From assembly GCA_963703085.1 (NCBI GenBank), contig OY969789.1:2542001-2606000 (forward strand): 64,000 nucleotides of DNA, given 5' to 3'. Origin of the DNA: DATAEG01 sp963703085. Its GTDB lineage: Bacteria; Actinomycetota; Actinomycetes; Mycobacteriales; Jatrophihabitantaceae. The notes beneath the pieces are model-generated. The model did no database searches, was not told the DNA's origin, and worked only from the letters and a program-made list of their open reading frames with translations. The translations under genes and the position numbers were made by a program. Shown here piece after piece: positions 51,404-61,357 of the stretch; position 1 is the stretch's first letter, and the number at the start of each line of letters is the position of its first letter.

Positions 51404-52743
51404 TCAGAAGGGGGGCGGGTCCGGGTCGTCGGTCGATGCATTGCTCGGTGCCGCGGGCGATCTTGCCTCGGGTTCGACCGTGGTGGGTAGCGGACTTGGT
51501 TTGGTGCGGTAGGTGTGGCCGGTGGGGCTGGTCCACACGGTCGATCCGTCGGGTTGTCGTTCGGGTTGCCAGTGCGCGAGGTGTTTGCAGCGGTGATGCC
51601 GCCGGCATAAGGGGTGCAGGTTGCCTGGGCAGGTGGGTCCGCCGTTTTTGGCGGCGGTGAGGTGGTCGAGGTCGCAGGCGACGGCGGGGCGGGTGCAGGA
51701 GGCGAAGGTGCAGGTTTGGTCGCGGGCGATGATGAACGCGGCTAACCGGGCCGGCGGCCGATACGTCCTACTGCCGTAATCGAGGAGCCGGCCGGTGTCG
51801 TCGGTGAGCAGCCGCCGCCAGCTGCCGGTGTCGTCTTTCGCGATGCGTCGGGCCATCTGGGCGGGGATCGGGCCGTACCCGGCCAACTCGGCCGGGTTGT
51901 TCGTCCAGGCCGAGCAGGGTGGAGGCGGCGACGGTGAGTTGCACCGCCGGCCGCGCCCCATGCCGACGCGGTCAACGCCGGGTCGGCCAGGGCGGAGTCG
52001 GCCAGGGTGACCAGCGCATCCGCGCGACGCTGATCCGCCGACCGGCTGTCACCGCCGTTGCCGAAGATGGTCTCGCGGCGATGGCGTCGATCGCGGTCAT
52101 CACCGTGGCGGCGCCGTCGGCCGGGAGGTAGGCCCAGAGCTGGGCCATGCCGTGCAGGTCGGGGGTGAGCACCACCCGCCGCTGCTCCACCGCGTCGGCA
52201 TGCCGCTCCGCCTCACCCTTCGGGTCCAACGCCAGCACCGCCCGGGTCACCGAGGCGCGGAACTGCGCTACGGTCTGCTCCGCACGCCTTGTCGAGTACG
52301 CGTTCTTCGACCGCGCGGGCGACGTCGCGGGTCGAGGTGCATGACGGCGGAGGCGAGCAGCTCGGCGTGCCGGGCGGTGATGTCCCCGGCCCGCAACGCC
52401 GCCAGCGTCTTCCGCAGGGTGGTGGTGAGGACTCTCGGCGCGGTGCACGTGGGTGGCGGCGGTGGCTGGGGCGATGCGCAGGACCGCGGCGATCTCCTGG
52501 ATCGACCACTTCTCGTTGCTCGGATCATCTTGCGAGATGGCTGCGAGTAGTTCGATCTGCCGGGCCGCGTCGAACCCGGCCTGCCGACGCAGCACCACCA
52601 GCAGATCCACCCGACCCACCTCCGACAGACTGGAGGGTTCAGCGAACTGAGCGGCGTGCACCGAATCCGGGCGTCGGTGCCAGCTCCGCCAGGGCGGCGA
52701 CTGAGTCGTCGGGCAGAGTCAGCACATCCACCGGCGACGGCAC
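51404..52743 (-). pseudogene. HNH endonuclease / DUF222 (13E12-repeat family) gene with several frameshifts
   Basis: Remnant of a ~450-residue protein. From the GTG at 52743 (GAGGGG upstream) the frame reads MPSPVDVLTLPDDSVAALAE, then shifts within 30 codons to PDSVHAAQFAEPSSLSEVGR and IQEIAAVLRIAPATAATHVH. The helical middle jumps again (TTTLRKTLAALRAGDITARH), returns (GEAERHADAVEQRRVVLTPD, GAATVMTAIDAIAAR), shifts to RADALVTLADSALADPALTA, and finally to the frame that holds the intact HNH domain: DQTCTFASCTRPAVACDLDH and NLHPLCRRHHRCKHL with the Cys/His metal ligands. At least four shifts. This family often occurs in many divergent copies per genome, and inactive copies are common. It separates the SGNH gene from cbs. 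Confidence 0.85.
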
Positions 52744-53028
52744 ATACCCCTCGCTACTCGCCGCGCTCCCCGTTGTTCATGACCCAATTCTAGGTCGAGG
52801 CACCGACAATTTCGGGCTATCCACAGACCCGATCCGAAAGAGTTTTCCCTTACTGAATAAGCCAAAACGACGCCGAGGCCGAATCGAAGTGGTGACAGGA
52901 AACCGCACCCGACAGCACAACCCAGACGCCCACGCATCCGTCGCTGCCGCACTAAGCCGAACCACGCTGGAACGGCACCAACCAAGAGGACGTCAGCCGT
53001 CCGCACCGCGCCGGTTAACCTTCCGGGC

Positions 53029-54405
53029 ATGGCCTATTACCAGTCCCTCGTCGAGCTGATCGGCAACACCCCGCTGGTCAAGCTCTCCTCCGTCACCGCC
53101 GGTCTACCGACCCCGGGCCCGACGGTGCTGGCGAAAGTCGAGTACTTCAATCCGGGCGGTTCGGTGAAGGACCGCATTGCAGTGCGGATGATCGACGCCG
53201 CCGAGCAGTCCGGCGAGCTCGTGCCGGGCGGCACGATCGTCGAACCGACGTCGGGCAACACCGGTATCGGACTTGCCCTGGTCGCGCAGCAACGTGGCTA
53301 CTCCTGCGTGTTCGTCTGCCCCGACAAGGTGAGCACCGACAAGGTCAACACGTTGCGAGCCTTCGGGGCGGAGGTCGTGGTCTGCCCGACTGCGGTCGCG
53401 CCGGAGGACCCACGCTCCTACTACTCGGTCAGCGACCGACTGGCTGCCGAACGTCCGGGCGGATGGAAACCGAACCAGTACGCGAACTCGAACAACCCGC
53501 GCTCGCATTACGAGACGACCGGACCTGAGGTATGGGAGCAGACCGACGGCAGGGTCACTCACTTCGTGGCCGGCGTGGGAACCGGCGGGACCATCAGCGG
53601 CGCCGGTCGGTACCTGAAAGAGGCGTCCGGAGGCAAGGTCAAGGTGATCGGTGCTGACCCGGAGGGCTCGGTCTACTCCGGCGGCACCGGCCGGCCGTAC
53701 CTGGTAGAGGGTGTCGGTGAGGACTTCTGGCCGGAGACCTACGACCGGACTGTGTGCGACGAGATCGTCGCCATCTCCGACGCCGAGTCATTCCACGTCA
53801 CCCGCCGATTGGCGCGCGAGGAAGGGATGCTGGTGGGCGGCTCGTGCGGGATGGCGGTAGCCGCGGCACTGCGGATCGCCGAGTCCGCAGGCCCGGACGA
53901 CCTGATCGTGGTGTTGCTGCCGGACGGCGGCCGCGGCTACATGTCCAAGATCTTCTCCGACGAGTGGATGCGCGACTACGGGTTCCTCTCCAGTGCGGGT
54001 GGGGTGACCGTCGGCGACATCCTGCAGGCCAAATCCGAAGTGACCCCGCCGCTGGTGCACGCCCATCCCAACGAGACGATCCGCGAGGCGATCGACATCC
54101 TGCGTGAGTACGGGGTATCGCAGATGCCGGTGGTCAAGGCCGAGCCACCGGTGACCGCGGGCGAGGTCGTCGGATCGGTCGAGGAGAAGGCGCTGCTGGA
54201 TGCGCTGTTCACCGGTCACGCATCGCTGGCCGACGCGATCGAGCCGCACATGTCCGCGCCGCTGCCGATCATCGGGTCGGGCGAGCCGGTCTCCGCCGCG
54301 GTCCAGGAGCTGGAATCAGCCGACGCGCTCCTGGTCCACATCGACGGCAAGCCCGCCGGGGTGCTCACCCGGCAGGATCTCCTCGGACACCTGGCGATCG
54401 GCTGA
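53029..54405 (+). CDS. cbs: Cystathionine beta-synthase
   Basis: PLP enzyme that condenses serine and homocysteine to cystathionine (reverse transsulfuration). The 458-residue protein has the catalytic lysine in NPGGSVKDRIAVRM, the phosphate-binding EPTSGNTGIGLALVA, GVGTGGTISGAGRYLKE, and a C-terminal pair of CBS (Bateman) modules (~335–455; VHAHPNETIREAIDILREYGVSQMPVV in part), as in actinobacterial Cbs. No haem-binding N-terminal extension is present. The ATG at 53029 has no strong ribosome-binding site. metB follows 4 kb downstream, with a deacetylase and an acetyltransferase between them. Confidence 0.93.
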   Translation: MAYYQSLVELIGNTPLVKLSSVTAGLPTPGPTVLAKVEYFNPGGSVKDRIAVRMIDAAEQSGELVPGGTIVEPTSGNTGIGLALVAQQRGYSCVFVCPDKVSTDKVNTLRAFGAEVVVCPTAVAPEDPRSYYSVSDRLAAERPGGWKPNQYANSNNPRSHYETTGPEVWEQTDGRVTHFVAGVGTGGTISGAGRYLKEASGGKVKVIGADPEGSVYSGGTGRPYLVEGVGEDFWPETYDRTVCDEIVAISDAESFHVTRRLAREEGMLVGGSCGMAVAAALRIAESAGPDDLIVVLLPDGGRGYMSKIFSDEWMRDYGFLSSAGGVTVGDILQAKSEVTPPLVHAHPNETIREAIDILREYGVSQMPVVKAEPPVTAGEVVGSVEEKALLDALFTGHASLADAIEPHMSAPLPIIGSGEPVSAAVQELESADALLVHIDGKPAGVLTRQDLLGHLAIG

Positions 54406-54433
54406 AATAGCTCGCGGTCGGTAACGTGCAGGG

Positions 54434-55606
54434 GTGCAGTGTCCGGTCGCGGTGGTCTGGGACGAGCAGTACCTCGGCTACGACTTCGGCGACCACCCGA
54501 TGCACCCGGTCCGGCTCGAGCTGACCATCCAGCTGGCGCGTGAACTCGGTGTACTCGAGCGGCTCACGATGCTGCGACCAGTCGCTGCGTCCCGCGCGGA
54601 GCTGCTCACCGCCCACACTGCGCAATACCTGGCGGCATTGCAGGAGGCCTCCGGGGATGCGACCTACGTCGGCCACGGTCTCGGTACGCCGGATGACCCG
54701 GTGTTCGCCGGCATGTACGACGTCGGTGCGCTGATCGCCGGTGGTTCTGTCCTTGCCGCACAGCAGGTCTGGCAGGGCAGTGCGCTGCATGCGGTCAACA
54801 TCGCGGGCGGCCTGCATCACGCGATGCCCGATGCCGCATCGGGGTTCTGCGTGGTGAACGACGTCGTCGTGGCGATCCGATCGCTGCTGGCGGCCGGAGC
54901 GAACCGCGTCGCCTACGTCGACATCGATGTGCATCACGGCGACGGTGTGCAAGCCGCGTTCTACGCCGATCCCCGGGTGTTGACGATCAGCCTGCATCAG
55001 CATCCGGCGACGCTCTTCCCGGGCACCGGACTGCCCAGCGAGATCGGTGCGGGCGCGGCCGAGGGCACCGCGCTGAACGTCGCCCTTCCGCCCGGGACCG
55101 CGGACGACGGCTGGCTGCGTGCCTTCGGTGCCGTGGTGCCAGGTGCGGTGCGGGCGTTCGCGCCGGACGTCTTGGTTACCCAGTGCGGCTGCGATACCCA
55201 TCACGAAGATCCGCTGGCCGACCTGAAGCTGACCGTCGACGGGCAGGCCACTGCGTACCGGTTGTTGCACGACCTGGCGCACGAGGTCGCCGGCGGGAAG
55301 TGGCTGGCCATGGGAGGCGGGGGATACGGCGTGGTGCGGTGCGTGCCGCGGTCCTGGACGTGCCTCATCGCACAAGCGACCGGTCAGCCCCTGGCTGCGG
55401 AGACGGAGATCCCGGAGACGTGGCGGCGCCGCGTCCGTGCCGCTGGGATGGCCGTCGCACTGCCCGAACGGATCGGCGAGGGCCGGACGCCGACACCACG
55501 GACGTGGGAACCCGGTGGTGAGTCGTGGCTGGACCGCTCCATTGCGGCCACCCGGGACGCGGCGTACCCGTTGCTCGGTCTCGACCCCGACGACCCCCGG
55601 GACTGA
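54434..55606 (+). CDS. acuC: AcuC-type class II-like lysine deacetylase
   Basis: Zinc-dependent arginase-fold deacetylase; Bacillus AcuC removes acetyl groups from acetyl-CoA synthetase. The 390-residue protein has GGLHHAMPDAASGFCVVNDV (the paired active-site histidines) and YVDIDVHHGDGVQAAFY (zinc-binding Asp and His), LTISLHQHPATLFPGTG, and CGCDTHHEDPLADL with the second zinc aspartate. The zinc-site GGGGYG loop is at LAMGGGGYGVVR. It begins at a GTG (54434), 28 bases after cbs, and ends two bases before the acetyltransferase gene, so they are cotranscribed and likely act on the same targets. Confidence 0.9.
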   Translation: MQCPVAVVWDEQYLGYDFGDHPMHPVRLELTIQLARELGVLERLTMLRPVAASRAELLTAHTAQYLAALQEASGDATYVGHGLGTPDDPVFAGMYDVGALIAGGSVLAAQQVWQGSALHAVNIAGGLHHAMPDAASGFCVVNDVVVAIRSLLAAGANRVAYVDIDVHHGDGVQAAFYADPRVLTISLHQHPATLFPGTGLPSEIGAGAAEGTALNVALPPGTADDGWLRAFGAVVPGAVRAFAPDVLVTQCGCDTHHEDPLADLKLTVDGQATAYRLLHDLAHEVAGGKWLAMGGGGYGVVRCVPRSWTCLIAQATGQPLAAETEIPETWRRRVRAAGMAVALPERIGEGRTPTPRTWEPGGESWLDRSIAATRDAAYPLLGLDPDDPRD

Positions 55607-55608
55607 TC

Positions 55609-58248
55609 GTGACCGAGACGCCGGAGCGGCCGTCGGACTACCCGCGGCAGTGGGAGGCAGACGTCGTGGTCGCTGACGGCGGGACGGTGCGGCTGCGCCC
55701 GATCCGGCCCGATGACGCCGATGCGATCGTGGCCTTCCACGGTGGCCTGTCGCAGCGCACCCGCTACCTGCGTTACTTCAGCGCCTACCCACGCATCCCG
55801 GAACGTGACCTGCTGCGCTTCGTCACCGTCGACTACGTCACGCGGATGGCATTCGTAGTGCTGCACCGTGGCGCCATCATCGGCGTCGGCCGGTACGAGG
55901 CGGATCCGGCCAAGCCGACCGAGGCCGAGGTCGCGTTCGTCGTGGCCGACGCGCACCAAGGACGCGGCATCGGTTCGGTGCTGCTCGAGCATCTCGCCGC
56001 GGCGGCGCGGGAGCGCGGGATCACCACGTTCAGCGCAGAGGTATTGGCCGAGAACAGCCGCATGGTGCGCGTCTTCCTCGACGCCGGCTATCAGGCGTCC
56101 CGGTCACTCGATCATGGCGTGGTGCACCTCGAGTTCTCCATCGCTGACGCCGAGACGCCGGAGGCCGTCGCGCGGGAGCGCGAGCAACGCGCCGAAGCGC
56201 GCTCGATCGCCCGGCTGCTGGCGCCGCGGTCGGTCGCCGTGATCGGCGCCAGCCGTGACCCGGCGAAGATCGGCAACGCAGTGCTGCGCAACCTCGTGCT
56301 GGGCAACTACACCGGCACCATCCTGCCGATCCACCCGAACGCAGCGCAGGTCGAGGGCGTGCCCGCGTACCCGAGCGTGCTGGACGTTCCCGGTGACGTC
56401 GACCTCGCGGTCATCGCGGTGCCGTCGGATGCTGTCGGCGACGTGGTCGGGCAGTGCGCGCGCAAGGGGGTACACGGCCTGGTTGTCATCTCCGGCGGTT
56501 TCGGGGAACGGGCCGACGACCGAGCCGGCGGGCTGGCCGCGCAGCGCGCTCTGGTCCGCGCCGCGCGGGAGCAGGGCATGCGCGTAGTCGGGCCCAACTG
56601 CCTCGGCATCGCCAACAATGCGCCGCAGGTGCGGTTGAACGCGTCGCTCGCGCCGCTGGTCCCACCGCTGGGCCGGGTCGGGTTCTTCAGCCAGTCCGGT
56701 GCGCTCGGGGTCGCGGTGCTGGGCGAGGCGGTGCGCCGCGACCTCGGGCTGTCATCGTTCGTCTCGGCCGGCAACCGCGCGGACGTCTCGGGCAACGACC
56801 TGCTGCAGTACTGGGAGGGTGACCCGGCCACCGACGTGGTGCTGCTTTACTTGGAGAGCTTCGGCAACCCGCGCAAGTTCGCCCGGTTGGCGCGCCGTAC
56901 CGGGCGCAGCAAACCGATCGTCGCGGTTAAGTCGGGTCGCGGCGCGGTCGTCAGCGGACTGGCCGGCACCAGCGTGGACGTCCCGGAGTCGAGCGTGCAG
57001 ACCTTGTTCGAGGCGTCCGGCGTGATCCGGGTCGGCACGCTGGACGAGATGTTCGACGTGGGGCTGCTGCTCGCCGCGCAGCCGCTACCCGCCGGCGACC
57101 GGTTGGCTGTCGTGGGCAATTCCGCGGCACTCGGTGTGCTGGTCAGCGAGGCGGCCGGCGCCGAGCGGCTCACGGTCACCCGCGCGGTGGACACCGGCGT
57201 CAATGCGACGCCGGAACGGTTCCAGCAGGCGTTGCAGGCAGCGCTGGCCGATCCCGAGGTGGACGGGCTGATCGCCGTCTTCGTGCCGCCACTGCTGCGC
57301 ACGTCGGGCGATGAGTACGCGGCGGTGCTGCGTAGTGCGGCAGCGGGCACCGGGAAGCCGGTGCTGTCGACGTTTCTCGGCTTTGACGGAGTGCCTGCTG
57401 CGCTGCGAGCACCGGCCGATGACTTGCCCGGTAAGGGATCGATACCGTCCTACCCCTCGCCGGAGCGTGCCGTGCGCGCGCTCGGCCATGCGGTACGCCA
57501 CGGCGTCTGGCGTCGGCGCGATCCCGGTGTGGTGCCGGCGCTTTCCGGCATCGAGCCGGAGCCGTCCCGACGACTGGTCGAGCATGTGTTGCGTACCTGC
57601 GCCGCTGGCCGCTGGCTGTCCGGCGCCGAGGTGGAAACGGTGCTCGGCTCGTTCGGCATCCGACCGGTCACCGCACGCGAGGTGCTCGGGCCGTGGGAGG
57701 CGCAGTCCGCTGCGGTGACACTGGGCTGGCCGGTTGCCCTGCGAGTGGGCGCTGTCGTGCGGTTGCATCTTGCCGACGAACACGCACTGGCCGATGCGTG
57801 GGCGGAGTTAGGGCTCGCCGAGGCCGACCGGGCGGTGGTGCAGGCGATGGCTCCGCGCGGTATCGACACCGTGTTCGGCGTGCAGGACGACCGGTCGTTC
57901 GGTGCCCTGGTCTCCTTCGGCATCGGTGGCCTCGCCACCGAGCTGCTGGGTGACCGCGCCTACTGCGCAGTGCCGCTGACCACCACCGATGCCGTCGATT
58001 TGATCGACGGGCCGCGGGCGGCGCCGATGCTGCACGGCTACGGCGGCGCGCCCCCGGTCGACATCGCCGCCCTGCAGGAGCTCGCGCTGCGGCTCAGCGC
58101 CCTGTCCGACGAGCTACCTGAAGTGACCCAGGTGCAGCTGGGCACCGTGGTGGCTGCGGCTTCCGGCGCGTTCCCGCTGTGGGCGGAGATCCGGGTTGCG
58201 CCGCCGGCCGCCCGCTCCGACGGCCCGCGCCGGATGCGCGGCCTCTAG
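55609..58248 (+). CDS. GNAT acetyltransferase fused to ADP-forming acyl-CoA synthetase-like domains (Pat/AcuA-like)
   Basis: Predicted protein lysine acetyltransferase of 879 residues. Residues ~15–175 form a GNAT domain (VRLRPIRPDDADAIVAFHGG; acetyl-CoA loop VADAHQGRGIGSVLLEHLA). The rest is NDP-forming acyl-CoA synthetase-like: CoA-binding domain (~195–330, SVAVIGASRDPAKIGNAVLR), ligase-type domain (GPNCLGIANNAPQVRLNA, GFFSQSGALGVAVLGEAV) and a C-terminal ATP-grasp-like piece. This GNAT-first order is the reverse of enterobacterial Pat and matches the form described in Streptomyces. The histidine normally needed for true synthetase catalysis was not found in the expected loop, fitting a regulatory role. 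GTG start at 55609, two bases behind acuC. Confidence 0.88.
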   Translation: MTETPERPSDYPRQWEADVVVADGGTVRLRPIRPDDADAIVAFHGGLSQRTRYLRYFSAYPRIPERDLLRFVTVDYVTRMAFVVLHRGAIIGVGRYEADPAKPTEAEVAFVVADAHQGRGIGSVLLEHLAAAARERGITTFSAEVLAENSRMVRVFLDAGYQASRSLDHGVVHLEFSIADAETPEAVAREREQRAEARSIARLLAPRSVAVIGASRDPAKIGNAVLRNLVLGNYTGTILPIHPNAAQVEGVPAYPSVLDVPGDVDLAVIAVPSDAVGDVVGQCARKGVHGLVVISGGFGERADDRAGGLAAQRALVRAAREQGMRVVGPNCLGIANNAPQVRLNASLAPLVPPLGRVGFFSQSGALGVAVLGEAVRRDLGLSSFVSAGNRADVSGNDLLQYWEGDPATDVVLLYLESFGNPRKFARLARRTGRSKPIVAVKSGRGAVVSGLAGTSVDVPESSVQTLFEASGVIRVGTLDEMFDVGLLLAAQPLPAGDRLAVVGNSAALGVLVSEAAGAERLTVTRAVDTGVNATPERFQQALQAALADPEVDGLIAVFVPPLLRTSGDEYAAVLRSAAAGTGKPVLSTFLGFDGVPAALRAPADDLPGKGSIPSYPSPERAVRALGHAVRHGVWRRRDPGVVPALSGIEPEPSRRLVEHVLRTCAAGRWLSGAEVETVLGSFGIRPVTAREVLGPWEAQSAAVTLGWPVALRVGAVVRLHLADEHALADAWAELGLAEADRAVVQAMAPRGIDTVFGVQDDRSFGALVSFGIGGLATELLGDRAYCAVPLTTTDAVDLIDGPRAAPMLHGYGGAPPVDIAALQELALRLSALSDELPEVTQVQLGTVVAAASGAFPLWAEIRVAPPAARSDGPRRMRGL

Positions 58249-58392
58249 CTGGCTGGTTGGTCGGCTGGTCTGCTGGCTGGCTGGCCCCGTAGCAGGGCGG
58301 TTTGCGGCGTGTCGCACCTGCTGCGCGGCCAACCTTCGCCGATTGCCCTGCAGCGGGGCCAACGAACAACGGGTGGGCGGTAGCGTGGCCGG

Positions 58393-59562
58393 ATGAGTTC
58401 TCTCGATGCTTCGGACGCAGCGCAGCGTCCCGGTTTCAACACGTCGGCCATCCACGCCGGGCAGGAGCCGGACCCGCGAACCGGCGCGGTCACGGTGCCC
58501 ATCTATGCCACCTCCACGTACAAGCAGGACGGCGTCGGCGGGCTGCGCGAGGGCTACGAGTACAGCCGCAGCGGCAATCCGACGCGTACCGCGCTGGAGG
58601 AATGCCTCGCCGCGCTGGAAGGGGGCAGCCGCGGGTTGGCCTTCGCCTCCGGGCTGGCCGCCGAGGACACCGCGTTGCGAACGCTGCTGCAACCCGGCGA
58701 CCACATCGTCGTCCCTGATGACGCGTATGGCGGCACGTTCCGGCTGATCGCCCGAGTGCTGTCGCGGTGGGGCGTGGAGCACACCCCAGCAGCGTTGGCT
58801 GATCTCGACGCGGTACGTGCCGCGATCCGGCCCAACACGAAGGTGCTGTGGTGTGAGACGCCGACCAACCCGCTGCTAAACATTGCCGACATCGCCGGAC
58901 TGGCCTCGATCGCGCGCGACGCCGACGCCCGGCTCGTCGTCGACAACACGTTCGCCTCGCCGTACTTGCAGCAGCCGCTCGCACTCGGTGCCGACATCGT
59001 CGTGCATTCGACCACGAAGTACCTGGGCGGTCACTCGGACGTGGTAGGCGGCGCGCTGGTCACATCCGACGCAGAACTGGGCGAGTCGCTCGCCTTCCAC
59101 CAGAACGCGATGGGAGCGGTCGCCGGGCCGTTCGACGCGTGGCTGGTGTTGCGCGGCATCAAGACGCTCGGCGTCCGGATGGACCGGCACTGCGCGAACG
59201 CGACGCGGATCACCGAGTTCCTGTCCGGCCATCCGAATGTCGACCGGGTGCTCTACCCCGGCTTGCCGGATCACCCCGGTCATGAGGTCGCGGCCAAGCA
59301 GATGACCGGCTTCGGCGGGATGATCTCCTTCACCCACAAGGGTGGCGAGGAAGCTGCGCTGCAAGTGTGCCAGCGTGCCGAGGTCTTTACCCTCGGCGAG
59401 TCACTCGGTGGTGTCGAGTCGCTGATCGAGCACCCCGGCCGGATGACGCACGCCAGCGTGGCCAACTCACCGCTCGAGGTTCCGGCCAGCCTGGTCCGGC
59501 TGTCGGTGGGCATCGAAGACGTCGCCGACCTGCTGGCCGACCTCGAGCAGGCGCTCGGCTGA
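58393..59562 (+). CDS. metB: Cystathionine gamma-synthase / gamma-lyase family enzyme
   Basis: PLP-dependent enzyme that makes or cleaves cystathionine. The 389-residue protein starts MSSLDASDAAQRPGFNTSAI; it has the YEYSRSGNPTRTALEE motif, FASGLAAEDTALRTLLQPGD, the PLP lysine in VVHSTTKYLGGHSDVVGG (about residue 208), and SLGGVESLIEHPGRMTHASV. Synthase and lyase cannot be separated by eye; placement with cbs suits either direction of transsulfuration. The 145 bases upstream begin with a CTGG-rich low-complexity stretch (58249–58285) and otherwise show nothing. Confidence 0.92.
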   Translation: MSSLDASDAAQRPGFNTSAIHAGQEPDPRTGAVTVPIYATSTYKQDGVGGLREGYEYSRSGNPTRTALEECLAALEGGSRGLAFASGLAAEDTALRTLLQPGDHIVVPDDAYGGTFRLIARVLSRWGVEHTPAALADLDAVRAAIRPNTKVLWCETPTNPLLNIADIAGLASIARDADARLVVDNTFASPYLQQPLALGADIVVHSTTKYLGGHSDVVGGALVTSDAELGESLAFHQNAMGAVAGPFDAWLVLRGIKTLGVRMDRHCANATRITEFLSGHPNVDRVLYPGLPDHPGHEVAAKQMTGFGGMISFTHKGGEEAALQVCQRAEVFTLGESLGGVESLIEHPGRMTHASVANSPLEVPASLVRLSVGIEDVADLLADLEQALG

Positions 59563-59572
59563 ACTCGCAGAG

Positions 59573-60755
59573 TCAGCCGTTGTAGAAGTCGGCGTAGCTG
59601 CCGACGAAGACCTGGTTCGCCCCGGCAGTGACGGTGCTGACCAGCCGCAGCTCGCCGGTCATCACGTTCCAGGAGATCAGCCGGCTGGTCTGGCCCTTTG
59701 CCACGTCACCGGAGCGCGATTCGTACACGACCCGGTTGCCGCCCTGCCAGCCGGCGACGACGCAACAGCCCTTGTACCGTGCCGAATCCGTACCGAGTGG
59801 TATCAGCAGCACAGCGGGATTCACCGAGGAGACGACGACGGCCTCAGGATTCCGGTCTTCGGGAACCGTCGGGGAGGTGACGTAACGCAGCCTGGGCGGC
59901 GGAGCTGCCGTTCCATTTGCGCAATGGCCCCCACTCCTGGGAGATCGTGACCGGCCGGATGCATTGGGGTCGACCAGTGCAAGAAAATCGGTGGGCCGGT
60001 CCCGATTTCGATACCGGTGTCGATAATCGAGCCGGTGGTCGGATCCAGCATTGACCTCGCGCTGAGGAGGATCTGGCCATCCCAGTTCCAGGTGAGCAGC
60101 GGTGCGTTTCTGCAGTGTATGCGGGCACATCGAGACGACGCCAACTATTGCTCTGCACGGAGTAGACGCGACCGCGCCGATCTGGCCGAAGACGAGCATG
60201 GTGCCATCCGGCGACATTGAGCCAGCGGTGAATGGTGACGCGCCGTTGATCGAGTCCGGTGGCGGGCCGAGTTGGGAGATGTCCAGTCGGCGTTGAGAGT
60301 AGTCGTCAGCGATCAACACGAGCGACTGCGCGGGCCGCGAGCCGCGGGAGCTCACGTCGGTGGTCAGGAAGGCCGCGGTGGCCCGATCGATGGGCTTGTC
60401 GGTGATCCACGGTGCGTTGCGGTCGAGCTGTATGTTCGCCGGTAACCCGCCATCGGAGGGTTGCAGCTTCGCCTCGCCTGCACCGTCGGGGCGACCTGGA
60501 CGGTCAGACCCGTCCTTCTCACATGCCGTACCGGGAGAGGCCGGCGCGGGCTGGCTGCCACCGGGGTCGTGGTGCTGGCCGGTCCGGACGCCGATCGGCG
60601 GTGCCAGTCGCGGCGGCGATCACCGCGCTGCGGCAATGCCGATCCGTAGCCGTGTGCGATCATGCCGCGCTGGCGCCAAGCGATATCGGCAAGGTCCGGC
60701 GATCGACCGGCTGGGCAGCGTCCTCGAGCAATTCGCGGATGCGTGACTCGGTCAT
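59573..60755 (-). pseudogene. Repeatedly frameshifted TolB/WD40-like beta-propeller gene beside the sigma factor
   Basis: The ATG at 60755 directly follows the sigma factor stop (TAGATG) and gives MTESRIRELLEDAAQPVD, the usual start of proteins encoded with SigE-family sigma factors, which have a short N-terminal part, a membrane segment and an extracellular propeller. The frame then breaks to SPDLADIAWRQRG, breaks again to LPANIQLDRNAPWITDKP and ADDYSQRRLDISQLGPPP, again to RVYSVQSNSWRRLDVPAYTA, again to NAPLLTWNWDGQILLSARSM, and finally to VTSPTVPEDRNPEAVVV and the normal end VFVGSYADFYNG. At least five shifts; no membrane helix is recoverable. Best read as a decaying gene for the sigma factor's partner protein. 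Confidence 0.8.
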
Positions 60756-61259
60756 CTAACGACCTCCCATGAACTCGGCAAGCTCCGGTGACGTCTCGCG
60801 TAGGTTGCGCAGGGCGTCGTGCGCTTGTGACTTGACGGTGCCGACGCTGACGCCGAGCACCTGCGCGGTCTGCGCCTCGGTCAGATCCTCGTAGTAGCGC
60901 AGCACCAACACGGCGCGTTGTTTCGGCGCGAGGTGCGCCAACGCGTCGATCAGCGCCAGCCGCCGATGCACCGAGGTGTCCGGAGCGGCCGCGGATATCT
61001 CCGGGAGGTCGGTCAGCGTGATCTCGGGCTGCCGTCGCCGCCACCAGGAGATGTTGTCGTTGACGAGAATGCGCCGGGCGTAGGCGTAGGGCTCGCCGTC
61101 GCACAGCCGTCGCCAGCGCCGAGCCACCTTGATCAGCGCTTCCTGGGTGAGGTCCTCCGCGCGGCCCTGATCGCCGCAGAGCAGGTACGCGGTGCGCACC
61201 AGTCGGCGTTGGTGGGCGCGTGCCCACGCGGTGAATGCCGCGCGGTCGTCCGCTGCCAC
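60756..61259 (-). CDS. ECF RNA polymerase sigma factor, SigE family
   Basis: A 167-residue sigma factor with region 2 (FTAWARAHQRRLVRTAYLLCGD, then AEDLTQEALIKVARRW and AYARRILVNDNISWWRRR) and region 4 (LAPKQRAVLVLRYYEDLTEAQTAQVLGVSVGTVKSQAHDALRNL; shown only in part: RAVLVLRYYEDLTEAQTA). This is the actinobacterial SigE-like subgroup. The GTG at 61259 has GGAGG upstream. Its cotranscribed neighbour, the likely regulatory partner, is broken, so control of this sigma factor may be lost. It is divergent from the two-component system across a 98-base promoter region. Confidence 0.92.
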   Translation of the reverse strand: MAADDRAAFTAWARAHQRRLVRTAYLLCGDQGRAEDLTQEALIKVARRWRRLCDGEPYAYARRILVNDNISWWRRRQPEITLTDLPEISAAAPDTSVHRRLALIDALAHLAPKQRAVLVLRYYEDLTEAQTAQVLGVSVGTVKSQAHDALRNLRETSPELAEFMGGR

Positions 61260-61357
61260 CGTGCCTCCGTCCGTAGCGCTCCACTCTGCACAACGCCGGC
61301 CGCCCGGTGAATGGTTGGCTGTGCAGCCGATCCAGCTCCTCGTCCTACTCTGGCCCC

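Noticed and set aside
58249..58290. CTGG-rich repeated stretch after the acetyltransferase gene
   Set aside because: Imperfect low-complexity DNA with no regular unit; no support for a functional repeat.
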